In this document: in pieces, positions 11,851 to 25,700 of the stretch
Layout: every line of letters starts with the position of its first letter
Position numbering within the stretch: the stretch's first letter is position 1
Source of the DNA: Portulaca oleracea
Taxonomy: Eukaryota; Streptophyta; Magnoliopsida; Caryophyllales; Portulacaceae
Reading direction: 5' to 3'
Length of the DNA stretch: 64,000 nt
Assembly (NCBI GenBank): GCA_029582165.1
Contig: CM055876.1
Coordinates: 33,487,317 to 33,551,316, forward strand
Made by a program: the position numbers and the translations under genes
Notes under the pieces: model-generated
The model's database searches: none
The model's input: only the letters and a program-made list of their open reading frames with translations
Told to the model about the DNA's origin: nothing

Positions 11851-12106
11851 CTCCCTCCGTTCCATATTAATTGTCGTCTTTGAAAATTGTGCAGTCAAAT
11901 TAAAAAAAATTTGACCATAATTTCTCAATATATACAATGAGTTGCTGTATAAAATCAGTGTCATTAGATTCGTGACGAAAAATGCTATCATAAAAGTATA
12001 ATATTACAGTTGTTAATAACATATTATGTGAGAAATTATCAATCAAAGAGTGACGTTGAAGACTGTGAAAGTCAAAATTATGACAATTAATATGGAATGG
12101 AGGGAG
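11851..12106. mobile_element. Stowaway MITE, family A (best preserved copy)
   Basis: The termini CTCCCTCCGTTCCATATTAA and, in reverse complement, CTCCCTCCATTCCATATTAA continue into TTGTC. That is 25 bp with one mismatch, flanked by TA duplications (11849-11850 and 12107-12108). 256 bp, AT-rich and non-coding: the classic Stowaway signature. Confidence 0.92.
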
Positions 12107-14690
12107 TAATATTTATTGAGTGAAAATTGTCTATATCTAAATATCATTAACCTCTATCATAAAAAAAACTCGCACTCATAATTGTATTTTAGGAGTTAAT
12201 TATTATATACATCATTTGTCTCATAATTATGACTTCCAAATATTAGAGCATTTAATGATGCCAAAAACAAAATCTTAAATTTTAGGACATAAATTATGGA
12301 TTATTATACTCTTAATTATACTTTCGAGATATAAAACATGATTGATACATAATACGAGATATATTATATCACACAATTATGTTATAATTAATTTGGATAT
12401 GGTTGATCACATATGTGAATCTTATTATAAGATTCAAATGTAGATCTCTTTACTCTTGTATATAATTTATATATCAATTAATATAATATTATGATATCAC
12501 CAATGTGGTTGAAAGTAAAAATAATTTAGCCATCTAAAACATGGACCTTAAAAATACTAAAAAAGGGAATGAAAAGTGATTGTTTAGAGAAAATAGTACA
12601 ACTACATTAATTGGCAGTGAAAAGTTATTGATCACACAATTTGGCATGATCTCCTTAAACCAGGTGATACAAAAACAAGCCACAAAATCATGCATGGTCA
12701 AAAATTTCCATAACAAAAGGAAACAAATTAATGATGGAGTAAAACTAAAAACATTACGAATTGACCCATGCATACCCTGTTTTATTCCAAGTAGCTTATT
12801 TTACTCCAACTGATTGACCGTCGATATCATACATATATAGTACATATTACATAGTCATGTCTCAATTGTGCAATCACCATCGAACTCAGTTTGTCATGGC
12901 TACCGACCTATAACAAATAAACAACTCCATCTACTCACCAATTCATTTAAATATAAATAAATAAGTCAATCAAGTTATTATTATTATAAGATCTAGTGTG
13001 AGAAACGTTTAAATTTGGATGATCAACTGGTCATTCTACTTATTTTTATTGAATTATTATAAAAAGAAAAATTCATAATTAACTTTCTTAAAAAAATTAT
13101 CCGAAAACAACAACAACAATAATAATAATAATAATAATAGTAATAATAATAATAATAATAATAATACTTTTATGGTTCATATTTTTATTTTTTTTTTACT
13201 ACCACTACTAGAATGATTAACTACTATCACTGGAATTATTACGTGTAGTTTATTTTGTGATGAGCATTGCAATGCTGGTATGACTTTGTTATCGTTAATC
13301 TGCACTTTCATTCTAAATATTTCTGTTGTCTACATCTGAGTTAAACTCATCAGAGAAGACTTGTACAATGAAATAGATGAAATTATATTATGAGGGTGAT
13401 AAACTAACGAAAGGGTGAAGCTTCTGAGTATTGGATCAAAACAAATACAAATTTTGGGAGTGGTAATAGGAATAATTTTCTTGGATGTGTGTAATATGAA
13501 TTTTTGGGTATTTTGTGTTAGTAGTACAACGCTGACTCCATGAGTTAGAAACTTGATTTAACGATGACGTAGAGGCTCGTGCTTGCTCCTTGACCCTTTA
13601 TCACTAGTTTTTTTTCGCATAGACCGACAACGTGGTTATGTGATGTGAATTGTTGGCTTAAGAAATTGACTTGATATGAGTCATTATGTATTCAACAAAA
13701 TGGTAAAATGGTGGAGGGTTTTAACAAAAAAAAAAGTCGTGTGTGCAAAAAACTTGCGCAAATGCTCGATGAACAAGCACCATCCACCATATACGTTACC
13801 GTCAAACTGAGTTTCTACCTCATGAATTCAGTGGTGTACTGCTAATACAAAATATCCTAAAAGTTCATATTACTCACATTCAAGAAAATTGTTCATAGTA
13901 TTATTGTCCAATACCCTTTGATTCGTTTTATTTTGATCCAATTTTCGAAATAATTAAGGTTAAAGTTTTTAGTCATAACGAAATTGTAAATTGAGATTTT
14001 TTTCTCCAATATATCTATGGAGATTATTTAATTCTCATTTTCCTTTACATAAATTATAATTTCCAGAGTATTAACAAAAAGTGAGAATTACAACTTTTAT
14101 TGAGTCTCCAACAAATAATACTATTTCACACTATGATAATATATTTTTTTGATAGAAACTCTATGGTAATATACTAATACAAAAATTTCTCAAAAGTACC
14201 TACACTATACTTCCATTTAATTAGATTTAATTTCTTTATGACATAAAAAAAATTCAAATTTTATAACTCCTCCTTATACAGTTATACTCTAGGAAGTATA
14301 ATCTAACTTCTAATTTTAATCTACCTTCACAATAATGTGGCAATACTTCTAACTAGGCATGATAAATACACATCATTGGGTTGGGTACATCGGTAAAGGC
14401 CAGCCCATAAATAAATAGAATTTGATATGATGTTCATGTAGATCATCACTCATCACTCCGTGGCCTTTTAATAGCTTTGCACTAGATCATGCTTTTCATG
14501 TGAATTACTATTAAGTATGTACATTGTAAAATTTTTACTTTACCCTAATACTGCAGCATTTTGGAACTAAAAAGAATAAGAAAAAAAGAGGAGAAAAATG
14601 GTGCCAACTAGAAGAGATAAGGTAAAAATTTTATGGATAAATTTCGCATTGTTCATGTTCAGCTCTGAACATTGGATCCACTTCGATTCA
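12107..14690. other. Gene-free AT-rich intergenic DNA with an (AAT)n tract
   Basis: There is no supported gene. An (AAT)n/(AAC)n microsatellite occupies about 13107-13167. Words near 13840-13930 (TATTATTGTCCAATACC) echo the MITE at 10645-10970. The rest shows no recognisable structure. Confidence 0.6.
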
Positions 14691-14699
14691 ACCACTCAA

Positions 14700-15135
14700 A
14701 TTAAGGATTATTAGGTTTTAATATCCCCCATTTCGGAGATTGTTTATCAGAATATTCCAACTTCTCATTTGAATTGGGTATCACAAACTCTGAGGATGGT
14801 ATTTGTCTACAGCCCAATATCGAATTAATATCAATTAAACTCATGTTTTTATATAATGCAGTAGTTGGTTTTGGGATTAGAATACACTTCAATTCTACAT
14901 ATCACTCCAAAATAATACCAAATTTCACCACACTTTTTTTGATTGAAACAACTAATTCAGACAACTAAAATAAAAAATTAATATACCATTATCAGGTTTT
15001 AAAATCCTCAATTTTGGGAATTATTTATCAGAATATTTCAAACTTTACTTTTGAAATGAATATCCCAAATTCCAAGGTGGTATTTGTCAACAACCCAATA
15101 TCGAATTAACATCGATTAAAATCAGGTTTTAAAAA
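14700..15135. repeat. Diverged direct duplication, about 145 bp per copy, about 290 bp apart
   Basis: 14700-14845 and 14990-15135 share, in order, TTTATCAGAATATT, GGTATTTGTC, CCCAATATCGAATTAA and ATCRATTAAA. The copies differ at many positions, so the duplication is old. Non-coding. Confidence 0.7.
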
Positions 15136-15614
15136 ATTAATTGTTTGAAAACTAATACTTGGCAATTTTTGTTCTTGCTTCCAAAATGATGTCATTCAGA
15201 TAATTCTAGATGCGAAAAATAAGACACTTTTAACCAAACCCTAATATTAAATGCTATTACCCGAAGCCACCATTGGAAATAACCCAATGTAATTTTTCCA
15301 AGTGGGTCGATGGATATGAAGAAATGGATACACATAATCTATTTCCCCCTACCTATTTGCGATGAAATCAAATATTATGATACGGTTGGTTCGTAATACT
15401 AATCAAAGTGCTAGCAACATAATTAGCATTGCTCTTCTCACCATATATAAGGTGACATGTAGGAACCATACTTGATCATAACAGTGTGTGTGATTAACAA
15501 ATAGGGAAAGCATAACATAATTGAGGCAATTAATAGTGGTGCACCCAATAATATTATTTATATGAATAGGGCAACAAAAAAGTGCACCTGCTTAATTAAT
15601 TAAAAACCCTACAA

Positions 15615-15662
<48 letters not shown>

Positions 15663-16467
15663 CACCCAATCTGGAATCAACAGATTTGACTACTCCTGTC
15701 AGTCAAGAGTGAAGTGTGGGATCAATAATAGCTTCATCTCCATGATGATCATCATAACCTGCACATTCCTTCAAATTATTGCTACCAAAGTTGGTTTCCT
15801 TCACTTGTTTCTAGACATTTGGCTTCCTCGATATGACATCTCAGCTCCCAATAATACTTGCAAATTTGACCAAGGAACTACCCTTTCATAAAAAAAACAA
15901 CAAAAAATTCCAGTAGAAATATACAAGAATGTGGTATGGTAGATTCAAACGTAGGCAATTTTCTTTCCGCGGCCTAAAATCGATAAAAAAAAAGGTACTT
16001 ATGCAGTTATGTTTGCAAATTCGCTTAAAAACCTTTTTAAAAAATATTTTGGAAAACATTTGAAAAGAAAGGAAGTGAGATCAAGAGATTGATGCAAAAG
16101 TGGGAATATATAGAAACATACGTGTGAGTTCCACGAGGTTGAAGATGAGCTAAACATACCTTAACAATATAACCAAATAGAAAGCACAAGACAACAGATT
16201 CAAGGCAAGATACTATACCCAACCATTAACTCTACTCCTACTACCTTAATCCTAGCTCTATCAAACTCCATTGTCTAATTTCATGTTCATCAGTAAATCT
16301 AAGTGCTTCAAATCTGTTCTAATCACCTCCTTCACGGATTTCCTAAGTCTCCCTTACCCTCAACGGCAAAGGGTATCCTAATCCTTTCATACATCCACAC
16401 TTCTCCTACAGACATCCGTGTTGATTCATGATATATTCATGATTGTTTAGGTTTATTATGGAGCATT
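15136..16467. other. Gene-free intergenic DNA with an (AAT)n microsatellite
   Basis: (AAT)n of about 47 bp at 15616-15662. ORFs in the stretch are short and look random. Nothing else recognisable. Confidence 0.6.
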
Positions 16468-16574
16468 CATGGTTAATGATATGTGTTATCCATGGATACT
16501 ATTATAGAAGTCCACATGGCTATTGTCATGAATTTCTATAATAATATCCATAGATAACACATATCACTAACCAT
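16468..16574. repeat. Inverted repeat able to form a long hairpin
   Basis: The arm at 16468-16509 (CATGGTTAATGATATGTGTT...) pairs with 16533-16574 (...AACACATATCACTAACCATG). The arms are about 42 nt with few mismatches and a 23-nt loop. It could be a MITE core or a hairpin RNA source; sequence alone cannot decide. Confidence 0.7.
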
Positions 16575-16726
16575 GGATATAGTCAGTGTATTATCATATT
16601 TTATCATGTACGTATTAAGGACTTTTAGAGTGTTTTATTATATGAATTGAAACTTTTAGTATTGTGTCATACATAACTACTACATGTGTTTCGTCTTCCA
16701 TCAACTATAAACTAGTGCTTTATTGA

Positions 16727-16895
16727 TTTTATATGTAATTATCCAAATAAGTTACATTTTGTTCCAACAACGTTGTCAATGTCATATTATTAATTTGTTG
16801 TTGTCTTCATCAACGTTGCCAATGACATATTATTATTGATTTATATGTACTTATCCAAATAAATTACATTCTTCTTCTTCTTCTTCTTCTTCTTC
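16727..16895. repeat. Short direct repeats followed by a (CTT)n tract
   Basis: The words TTATATGTAATTATCCAAAT and TTATATGTACTTATCCAAAT lie about 100 bp apart, and CAACGTTGYCAATG occurs twice between them. A (CTT)n microsatellite follows at about 16870-16895. Confidence 0.6.
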
Positions 16896-17413
16896 CCTCT
16901 CCCTCTTTGCAAATCTCACCTCCCCTCCCTCTCCTTGAGCAGCTTCAAAGTTTCTGGCGGCAAATTGTAAAAAAAAAAAAAAAATTGAAATATGTCATGC
17001 CAACTTAGCGATGTTAATCCCACTCTTTTAATATAAATTAGAACTTCATGGTCCTCAAAAACATTTTCTGTCAATTTAATTTTCGAGACATCCTTCATGG
17101 TCAATAACCCACTAAAATATTTCTCTGTTGGAAAGAAAATAGAAGAAGAAAACAAAATTTATTTTTAGTTTTCAATGTTTAGGGCCACAACTGTAGAGTA
17201 AGGTACCAAAGGGTTTGTATTTGGGTCGTAATGAGGGCAGCCAACCGGCATGATTAGACCTCTCATTCTAAGCCCAAGTCTTCTTGGCCTACATGTTTGC
17301 TTGCGCAACCTTTGTGTCTAGGTGCATTTATAAACATTTTATGTTCCATTTAAGCCAAATTAATGTGGTGCACCACCATCATAATAAATTCATGGGGTTT
17401 CTTGTAATAAATA

Positions 17414-17663
17414 CTATCTCCGTCCCAAATTGTTTGTCCATCTACCTAACTTCCTTGTCCCAAAATGTTTGTCCATTTTATAATTTTAATGATTGTAATT
17501 TCTATTATATCCCTAATAAATACTCTTTTGTTTCTTTTTTATTTTTCTTCACATGAGAAAAGTAAGGGCAACTTTGATACATTACACATTTTTCACCTCA
17601 TTTTCCATGACCATTGGACTTTTAAATATAGTTGGATGGACAAATAATATGGGACGGAGGTAG
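17414..17663. mobile_element. Stowaway-like MITE, family B relative
   Basis: The ends CTATCTCCGTCCCAAATTGT and, reverse-complemented, CTACCTCCGTCCCATATTAT both run on into TTGTCC, with TA on both flanks. The left end is partly duplicated inside (TTGTCCCAAAATGTTTGTCC near 17456). 250 bp, non-coding. Confidence 0.8.
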
Positions 17664-19690
17664 TACTCCATTATTTATTTTACTAACAATCTTTTCTACA
17701 AGTCAAATATTGAAAATTTTGACTACTGTTTTTTAAAAAAATAATAATCTATAATATAAAATTATCATAATTAATTTTGTTATAAATTTTTTATAGGAAT
17801 ATGATATTGTACTTTTTCTATAGAATATTGTAAGAAAAATTTAGCGGTAAAATTGTTATATTTGATTTTCTTAGATTTTGGGGTTGGATCATTGGATAGG
17901 TTATCCTACTACCGTATGTTCTAGCTTGTATTGTTTCAGACTTTCATCCATTTTTATATCTTGAAATATTACCTCTATTCTGTTTTATTTGATTTTTTAA
18001 CCAGTTCTTTTGTCATCGACATGCCGAACTTTTATCATATTTTTTCAAACTAAGCGAGCATCAAATTTCAATAGCAGAAAAGCAAAGTGTCATTGATACC
18101 ACGTGCTTACGACCAATGAGCCGCCATTACATTGTTTTTTCATTACTAAGCAGGTGGTAGGGATGTCAGGTTAATTTTTCGCTGCTAAAATTTGGTGGTG
18201 GCATAGTTAGAGAAAATAGGACAAAAGTTCAATTTATTGGTGGCTAAAAAGTCAATTTGGATTATTTTCAATCACAAACCTTACAGTACATATTATTTGA
18301 CGCCAAAGCCTCTAGATTTTTATGATATGGATTTTCTCCACCACCTTCAAAAAGATAGATAGAAGAGCCATAGAGAATAATAAATTAACAAAAAAGGTCT
18401 TGGTCTAATTAATAACTACCTATGCATTGCCTTAATCATTTTTCCAATCATATTGTAGTTTATTAATAATTACAAATGCCTGATAATAAAAAAAATTACT
18501 AGAATAGAATTTGTAATATCTAAAATAGAAAAAATGGAAGGCATATAGGAAGGAAGCAGGACAGAATGAGATGGGTTTGACACAACAGAAGATGAAAATG
18601 AGAGGCAATAATTGGGAATTGGGATATTCCCTGCCGCCTTAGTTTTTTATTTATTTATTTTTTTTTTTTTACAAATAAGCCAATGACTATTTCACCTAAA
18701 AAGAAAAAAAAGAAAAGAAAAGAAAGAAAGGGTTAAGTGGCCAAATGAAGTCGGGCCAAAATGGTGGGCTCCTCATTGTTTCCCAAAGTGGTCACATCAT
18801 TCAAATAGTTGTCCCAAAATGCCATGTCTAACTTATAACACAACAATAACAACATCAACAAAGTTCAATTCAATTCTTCCTTTGCCAGTTTCAGGTCTCA
18901 CTCTTCCTATTCCCATTCCCATTTCCATTCATGAATATAGCCTTCAAGGATATTAACAAGGAGCTTATATATTGAGAATAATGAAAATCATTTGCAGTAT
19001 GGACGTTGTTGGTGATCAATGTTAGAATAGATCTGGCAAAATTGACTCGAGATCCGAAATTTAAATTGGGAAAGCGAACTCGAACTGGAATGGATGATTC
19101 GATCTTGACCCGAACCCGAAGAAAACTCCGACCTTAAACAGATCCGTGCTACAATTGGGAAAGTGATCCGATTAAGATCCACACCAAGTGACTCCAAATC
19201 ATATCAGAACCCAGTCTACAAGAACCTGACCCGTTCAACCTAAAAAAAATCACCCGGAGTCAACCCAATTTATACTGAAATTGGTTGACCCAATGCCAAC
19301 TCGAACCAATCTTCAACTGAATCGATTCACCTATTTATCAAGTCTAATCAACATGCAACAGAAGAACACTACACAAGGTTTGAACGCGGTCTAAGGCATT
19401 TAGATGTATATAACCTCCCCCCCCCCCCCCCAAACACTTTAAGAGGGATGCTAAAACGAAAAGAAGACCAAATATTTGATTCCTTCTTGAAATGGTATGG
19501 AGAATAAATGTTTTTTATTTTTTTTTAAACACTTGGTTGAATTTCTTTAGTTATAGTGGTTTCTATCTTGCTGTTTCTTTGTTGTTTTGCTATAATTTTA
19601 TGATCCATTAACTTAGTCTTTTGGTTCAAAGTGACGTTCAATTCATACAAAATACCATCATTTATCCAACTTCTAGAGAACTTGTAAGGT
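17664..19690. other. Gene-free intergenic DNA with ACCCGAA-type repeats and a C15 run
   Basis: About 19020-19330 is rich in GACCCGAACCCG-like and AACTCGAAC-like words, a sign of a decayed MITE. A run of 15 C lies at 19417-19431. No supported gene. Confidence 0.5.
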
Positions 19691-19697
19691 TTAACCA

Positions 19698-19710
19698 TAG
19701 TATCAGAGCC
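19698..19710 (+). other. Possible retrotransposon primer binding site (tRNA-Met type) remnant
   Basis: AGTATCAGAGCC differs by one base from TGGTATCAGAGCC-type sites used by plant LTR retrotransposons. It follows a T-rich, LTR-end-like stretch ending GTTTAACCA. No matching coding region lies downstream, so this would be a decayed fragment. Confidence 0.3.
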
Positions 19711-21902
19711 TGGTTGAGAGGCTGTATTGCTTGGTGGGATGGTCAAGCTTGATTGGAAAGATGTACGTTGACAATATTTGATGATGATCCTTTCTCACGA
19801 TGGTGAATTCATATAAATGAAAATGACATTTTTTTTAAATTATAATTTTGCTAGTTACTACTCATTAATGTTTGTTAAATTTGAAAATATAATTTATTAG
19901 GGTTGTAAAAGAATTGAATCGACTTAGTAAGTGCTTCAGTTAGACTCGGTCAAAGCTTAACTTGACTTGATTTGATCAAAGTTTGGCTTGATTTCAATGT
20001 CTATTGAATTAAGCTAGAGCATAATTAAGGGGCTCAACTTTGGCTCTGCTTGTTTAAGTATTTTAGGCATGAAATATGTTATGTTCTAATTCTATAGATA
20101 AACTTTACATTAATTTAGATGTGTAAACATTGAATATTAGAGTATAAATTTGATTTTTTATTCAACTTTCAGCCTTTCAGGTTAAGTTGCATAAAACTAA
20201 AGTGCTAATGCTTAAGTTTGGCTCTATTACATCTATATTATTCAAAATCAATGTTATCTTCCGGTCATAGTTATTGAAATCCCGATCTTGATTTACGATC
20301 CTACGATTTTATGGTAAAAAATCCTCGATACGATTCTACTATTTACACACGATCAACGATCCCACATGGGCTAATATCCAATCCTAACTTCCCCATAGTT
20401 TCAAGTTAGGATCCCGATTTTAACAATCTTGCTTCCAGTTAAATTACATAAATATCTAGAATTTAACTTGCCTTTTTTACTTTAAATTTAAAAAACTTTA
20501 AATAAAATTTTTAAAAACACCAAGTTAAGCCGAGCCGAACTTGAGCCTAAGCCCGAGCCTAACCAATATGAACCAAGCGTGAGTCGAGTTGAGAATTTAC
20601 CAGTGTAGCGTGCTTTCTTGGCTAAGCTGAGCCAATATTGATTTGTCTACGCCCTTAGCCATTAGTCATGGGATAAATAGAGATGTTTTTTATTTGAGGG
20701 AAAGATAAATAGAGATATTTACTAATATTTATGATAAATTGAAAATGACAAGTCCCAAACAAAATTTTTTGTTTGGGCTCAACTTGACTCCTTTATCCCC
20801 ATATTATTAGTCTACAATTAATACTAACATTTAATATTTATGATAAGTTGACCCGAGATTGACTTGATTTTTCAAACCTAAAATATAACAAACTTGGAAT
20901 ACGGGGCATACCGAACCACTCCCTCCGCTTGAATTGAATATATATATATAATATATATGTTAAGATCCAACCGCATATAAGTTTGTATATGGTACGCTAA
21001 TCCAAAGTAGAAATCGGAAACCAAACAAGCGGCAGAGAAAATTCTGATGGCAATTTAACAGGAAAGAGGTTTGATGCTGAGTCACTGTAAAATTGCAAGC
21101 CTTCTTTAATTTGTTTTTGATTGATTCCCTCTTTGACAATGACAACAAATGGTTTTTGGGAGTGTGACATTTGTACTACTCAAAAATTGGAATTTACAAA
21201 ATTAGAGGAAAAATCCAATAGGAACATCCATGTTTCTTTTTATGATTTTTTTGTTGGTTCTTGATAATTGAAATGTCATTTTCTCATGGTTAAAAAAGAA
21301 AGAGCGATGTAACAATTTTGATGTAAATATTTATCTTATCCGGAATTCACTTTCAATCTCATGCTTTGTCATGCAAGTACCGCTCTTGAAAACTACTTCA
21401 ACATGCACCAACCAAGGTAACATATGCAGTGACATCTAAATGTGCATTTTTATCAAAAAATGTAATCAATACTTATTCATCCAAATGTCAAGTAGATAAA
21501 AGCGGAGAGTATGTTTGTATGTGTGTAATTGGTTTTTACATATGGATGAATAAAAGGTTGGTATCATTTTTCCATTGATAGAATGCTTGGGGATCGTTGG
21601 AAGCTACATCAAACTTAAATATTTATTTGTTTAATTTATATGGTGATTGAAAGTTTAGAATCACTACTATCTTTTAATTTTTCCCATTGAGGATAAATAA
21701 ATTTATATGGTATTCTCCTAAGGTATTATTTATCATTATTTATTTATATATTTCGTGTAATCTAATATATTATAGATTTTTCAGATTTGTACATATTGCT
21801 TGTATCTTACATTTCTTTTTCGTTTTTCTATATTATAATGATTTTTTTTGTGATTGTTGATTTTTTTTTGTTAGGACATGTCACTATTCACTATGTCTAC
21901 TA
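19711..21902. other. Gene-free AT-rich intergenic DNA
   Basis: Short ORFs only. A lone Stowaway-like end (ACTCCCTCCGCTTGAATT) lies near 20919 next to a short AT tract. GAGCCGAACTTGAGCC-like words near 20530-20640 suggest a decayed MITE. Confidence 0.5.
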
Positions 21903-22024
21903 GATTTAGTACAATGTAATTAATTCTAGTAGTGTGATGCTTAGAAAAATTATTATATGAATTGATTTAGTACAATGTAATTAATTCTAGTAGTGTGATG
22001 CTTAGAAAAATTATTATATGAATT
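21903..22024. repeat. Perfect 61-bp tandem duplication
   Basis: Unit 21903-21963 (GATTTAGTACAATGTAATTA...) is repeated exactly at 21964-22024. Identity is complete, so it is recent or an assembly artefact. Confidence 0.95.
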
Positions 22025-22062
22025 GAAATAATCTCCATAATAGTAGCTTTAAAAGTTATCAA

Positions 22063-22760
22063 TCTCCAACAAATAGTTCCATAGTATGGATGTGTAACAA
22101 ATCAAGCAAATTATTTTGTATTCACCCACCGGAAGAATGCTATGTTTATGGCTTCTTCATTTATATTTCAGCCAGATGATATTGTTTTTATACTAGAAAT
22201 AATCAAGAAAAATATCCTTTGATAATATGCGGATTCCTTTTTCTTAATGATAACCCACAGTCAAAACCATTAGTTTACCCCCTAAAACTATTTAATAGCG
22301 TTTCATTGATATCATCTTTTAATAAAACAAATTGAATTCGATTCTTGAATAATCTACATCACTTCTAGGATCACTCACTCACTATTTGGCAGTTCTAGGA
22401 TCAATCACTTCAACTAATTGTTCAAAGTATGGATTTGTCACAAATCATGCAGATTATTTTGTATTCACCTACCAGAAGAATGCTATGTTTATTGCTTGCT
22501 CATTGATATTTCGACCGGATGATATATTGTTTTCATACTAGAAATAATCAAGAAAAAAATCATTTGATAATGCGGATTCCTTTTTTTCAATGATATCGCA
22601 CAGTCAATACAATTGGTTTATCCCCTAAAACTATTTGATAGCATTTCATTGATATCATATTTTAATAAAGCAAATTAAATTCGATTCTTGAACAATCAAC
22701 GTCACTTCTAAGATCACTCACTTACTATATATTTGGCAGTTGTAGCAATTGAATCAACAG
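22063..22760. repeat. Two-copy tandem duplication, unit about 344 bp
   Basis: The copy at about 22063-22406 and the copy at about 22407-22750 share long runs such as AGAATGCTATGTTTAT, TACTAGAAATAATCAAGAAA, CCCCTAAAACTATTT and GATTCTTGAA. They differ by substitutions and small indels throughout. Non-coding. Confidence 0.85.
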
Positions 22761-25700
22761 AGGACGAGATTTGCTCATTTTAACCTACAAGTACATAGGG
22801 GAAGGAGATAGAAAGTGCCCCCTCTTAAGGTTCAAAATATCTCTTTTTATGCATTAGTATGAAAACCTAAGCTTTTCCTTAAGGCACTACGTGACGTGAC
22901 CATAATAGAGTCCGACCACAACGATCGAATTGATTATCTTCATTAATACTTTTCAACCTAACCGATGTGTGCAATATTCTTATACTTGATAAATATGTGT
23001 AATTACATAAAAAGGGTCATAAAAATATAAATTTTAGGCAATTCAAGATAACTATTAACCATAGTAATTCAAGATACATATCATGAGGTATCTAGCCATA
23101 AATTTATTTTATGTAATTAATATTCTTCTATAATACAAAAATAAACTAATTAGATTATTTTTTAGTTAACCAAAATCAATCATATTCCATGCGTAAAACT
23201 GTTTTATATTATATAATAATAATTGTGGAGAAAGGTGCGAATAAGTGTTAGAAACCAAGAATAATGGTCTAAGATATTTTCATTTGTGTTGTAAAAAGGG
23301 CAAAGTTTAATCATCATTCGATTCTTGACTAGGTTAACAGCAAGCAATACTAATTATATACTCCAAGTTTAGTGATTTTGATGAAATTAAGCTTACATAA
23401 TGATTTCAGGTTAGAGTCTAATAAATGGAACTCATCATGCATGTCTATATATAGCCCCTACAAATTAACATATATAGTTGTCCATCTATGATTAGATTTG
23501 TCTAAATGAGATTTGTCAACATTTATATCAAATATTCAATATAGTTAATACAGGTAAAACTTTATGAAATTAAATGAACAAGGTTCATAAGACGAAGTTT
23601 AGTTAAAAATATAAAAATAATTAACTCTGTTTAAAATGCACCTTTCACATGTAACTATGATAAATATATCAAATTCAAATCAAATCAATTTGACATATTA
23701 GTTATGTAAATGAACGTACCTAATTAAATTAAAAATAGAAAACATTTTGAATTGACTTTAAATTTCAAATATGTGATGTCACTCTGTTAAACGATCCAAC
23801 TATAATTTAGAATTAAAAATCAATTACAAATATAAAATTGACGTAACATAAACTAAATTGCAGCCATCTAATTTGCGGATCGATTACCCTATAAAAATTG
23901 ACCCGATATAAACTAAATTTCAACCATTTAGTTTGCCGACCTTATGTTCATTGGTTGATATTTGGGAAAATTGTTTTGGACCCTAAACTTTTAATTTGTG
24001 AAACTTGAGCAATTCATACGCAACTAAGTGTGATAGAACATATGTAAATTTAAGATTGGAAATTACAAGGTATGGTGGAGTGAACAACACCTTAGCATCA
24101 AATAGGGAGTAGACCAATACTAAACCACTAGCACTTACAATTATCCACTCACCATTTAACACTTGCATTTTCCCCACATCCCACCATACACCATCATACA
24201 CATATATATCTCAAGTTTATGGTTTATTTTTTATGCATCTTACTACCCTAGTCTTAATCATGTACCTTAAAATCTTTTCACTATCTTTTATAAAAGAGGT
24301 TTTGATATTTGCATTAATTAATTCCTTTAATTATCTCAAATAATTTCCTTTTAGTACTAACTATTCATTGTTAATTGATTCTTAAATAAATTTTACTTGA
24401 GTTGCATGCATTTCTTGTAATGTTATGGCAAAGTAGACAATTCTTTATTTCTAACCAGCTTTCTCGATCAAGGGAATATATGTGTTGAACTTTATTAGCA
24501 ATATAGAAATTGAATTTGTCTACCTTGACGTTATAAACAAACGTAAGTTCTTATTAATGCATGATTTAAAACATATTTCTCGCCAAGTTTACATAACAAT
24601 CATAATAAATAAACACATGTAATTTCACCATTATGTTATGTCAACTAATACCAAAACAAACCAAAGCAAACAAGTCCTCCAAGTCAAACCTCGGGTGAGG
24701 TTTGGAGGAGTTGAATACAAAGTACATAGAGTGGTTTCAATTGACCTAAGATTTGAAAATTGTTTGCTACCTACTATTCCATGAAAAAAAGAGGTAGAAG
24801 AGGTCGATCTAATGAAACTTTGTACTTAATGTTGTTCATTATGATTTAAATATTAATTGAAAATAATACTCTTATATCAACCATCCAGATTATGGATATT
24901 GTTATGTCAACTGTTCACACATATCAAATTCCAGTACGACGGAATGTATGAGGGTAGAAATTACTTCAAAATGAAGTGTTAGAGATTTTTTTTGGGAGAA
25001 AATTGAAGGGAAATAATGTTATTGTGTTTGAGAAAGATTTTTCTCTTGTGATGTGTTGGCTTGAAGCCCTCCACACCAGTAAGTTTTATGCACCATACAT
25101 GCAAGACATGCTACAAAGATTCCTATTCCAAGAGTTGGGGGTGGGGTTGACATTCCAAATTAAAGATCAAAGATGCTTACCTAGCTTCATTTTTTTTCCA
25201 ATGATTGAGCCTCCTTTGGATTTATTAGGGCGTGTTTCATTTATGTGTTTCAGTGTTTCACTATCCAAGATATTTTTAAATTAGTGTTTTTATTATTTGT
25301 GAAAATACTTTTTACAAACCACTTTTATTTGTTATAAGATAACTATTTGAAATAAAGGTTCTAGTTAATCTATCTAATCTCTTAAAAAGAACTATTTAAT
25401 ATGTATAGAGGTTCTAGCTAATTAATTTGAATATAAGACTACAAGTCGAAAGTACATGCTTAAAAACAATAATAGAAACATAATATGACGTGAAGTAATA
25501 GTTGGAATTTAAGGTATGAAAGGTTATCAAGATTCTTTTAAGGCTACATATACAATTATTTGTATATATGTATTTTTTTAATAAAGAAAATGATTGGTCT
25601 TATACCTTTCTAATTATGCTTGAATATGAATTTGTGGTGCATGCTAGTGGTGAGTTGTGATAACTTTTGATTGCATTATGGGTTGCATAATAATAAACCC

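Noticed and set aside
24976..25284. 102-residue ORF that at first looked like an RNase H or host gene fragment
   Set aside because: The resemblance rests on a few residues (VIVFEKDFSLVMCWL) with no catalytic pattern; chance is likely.
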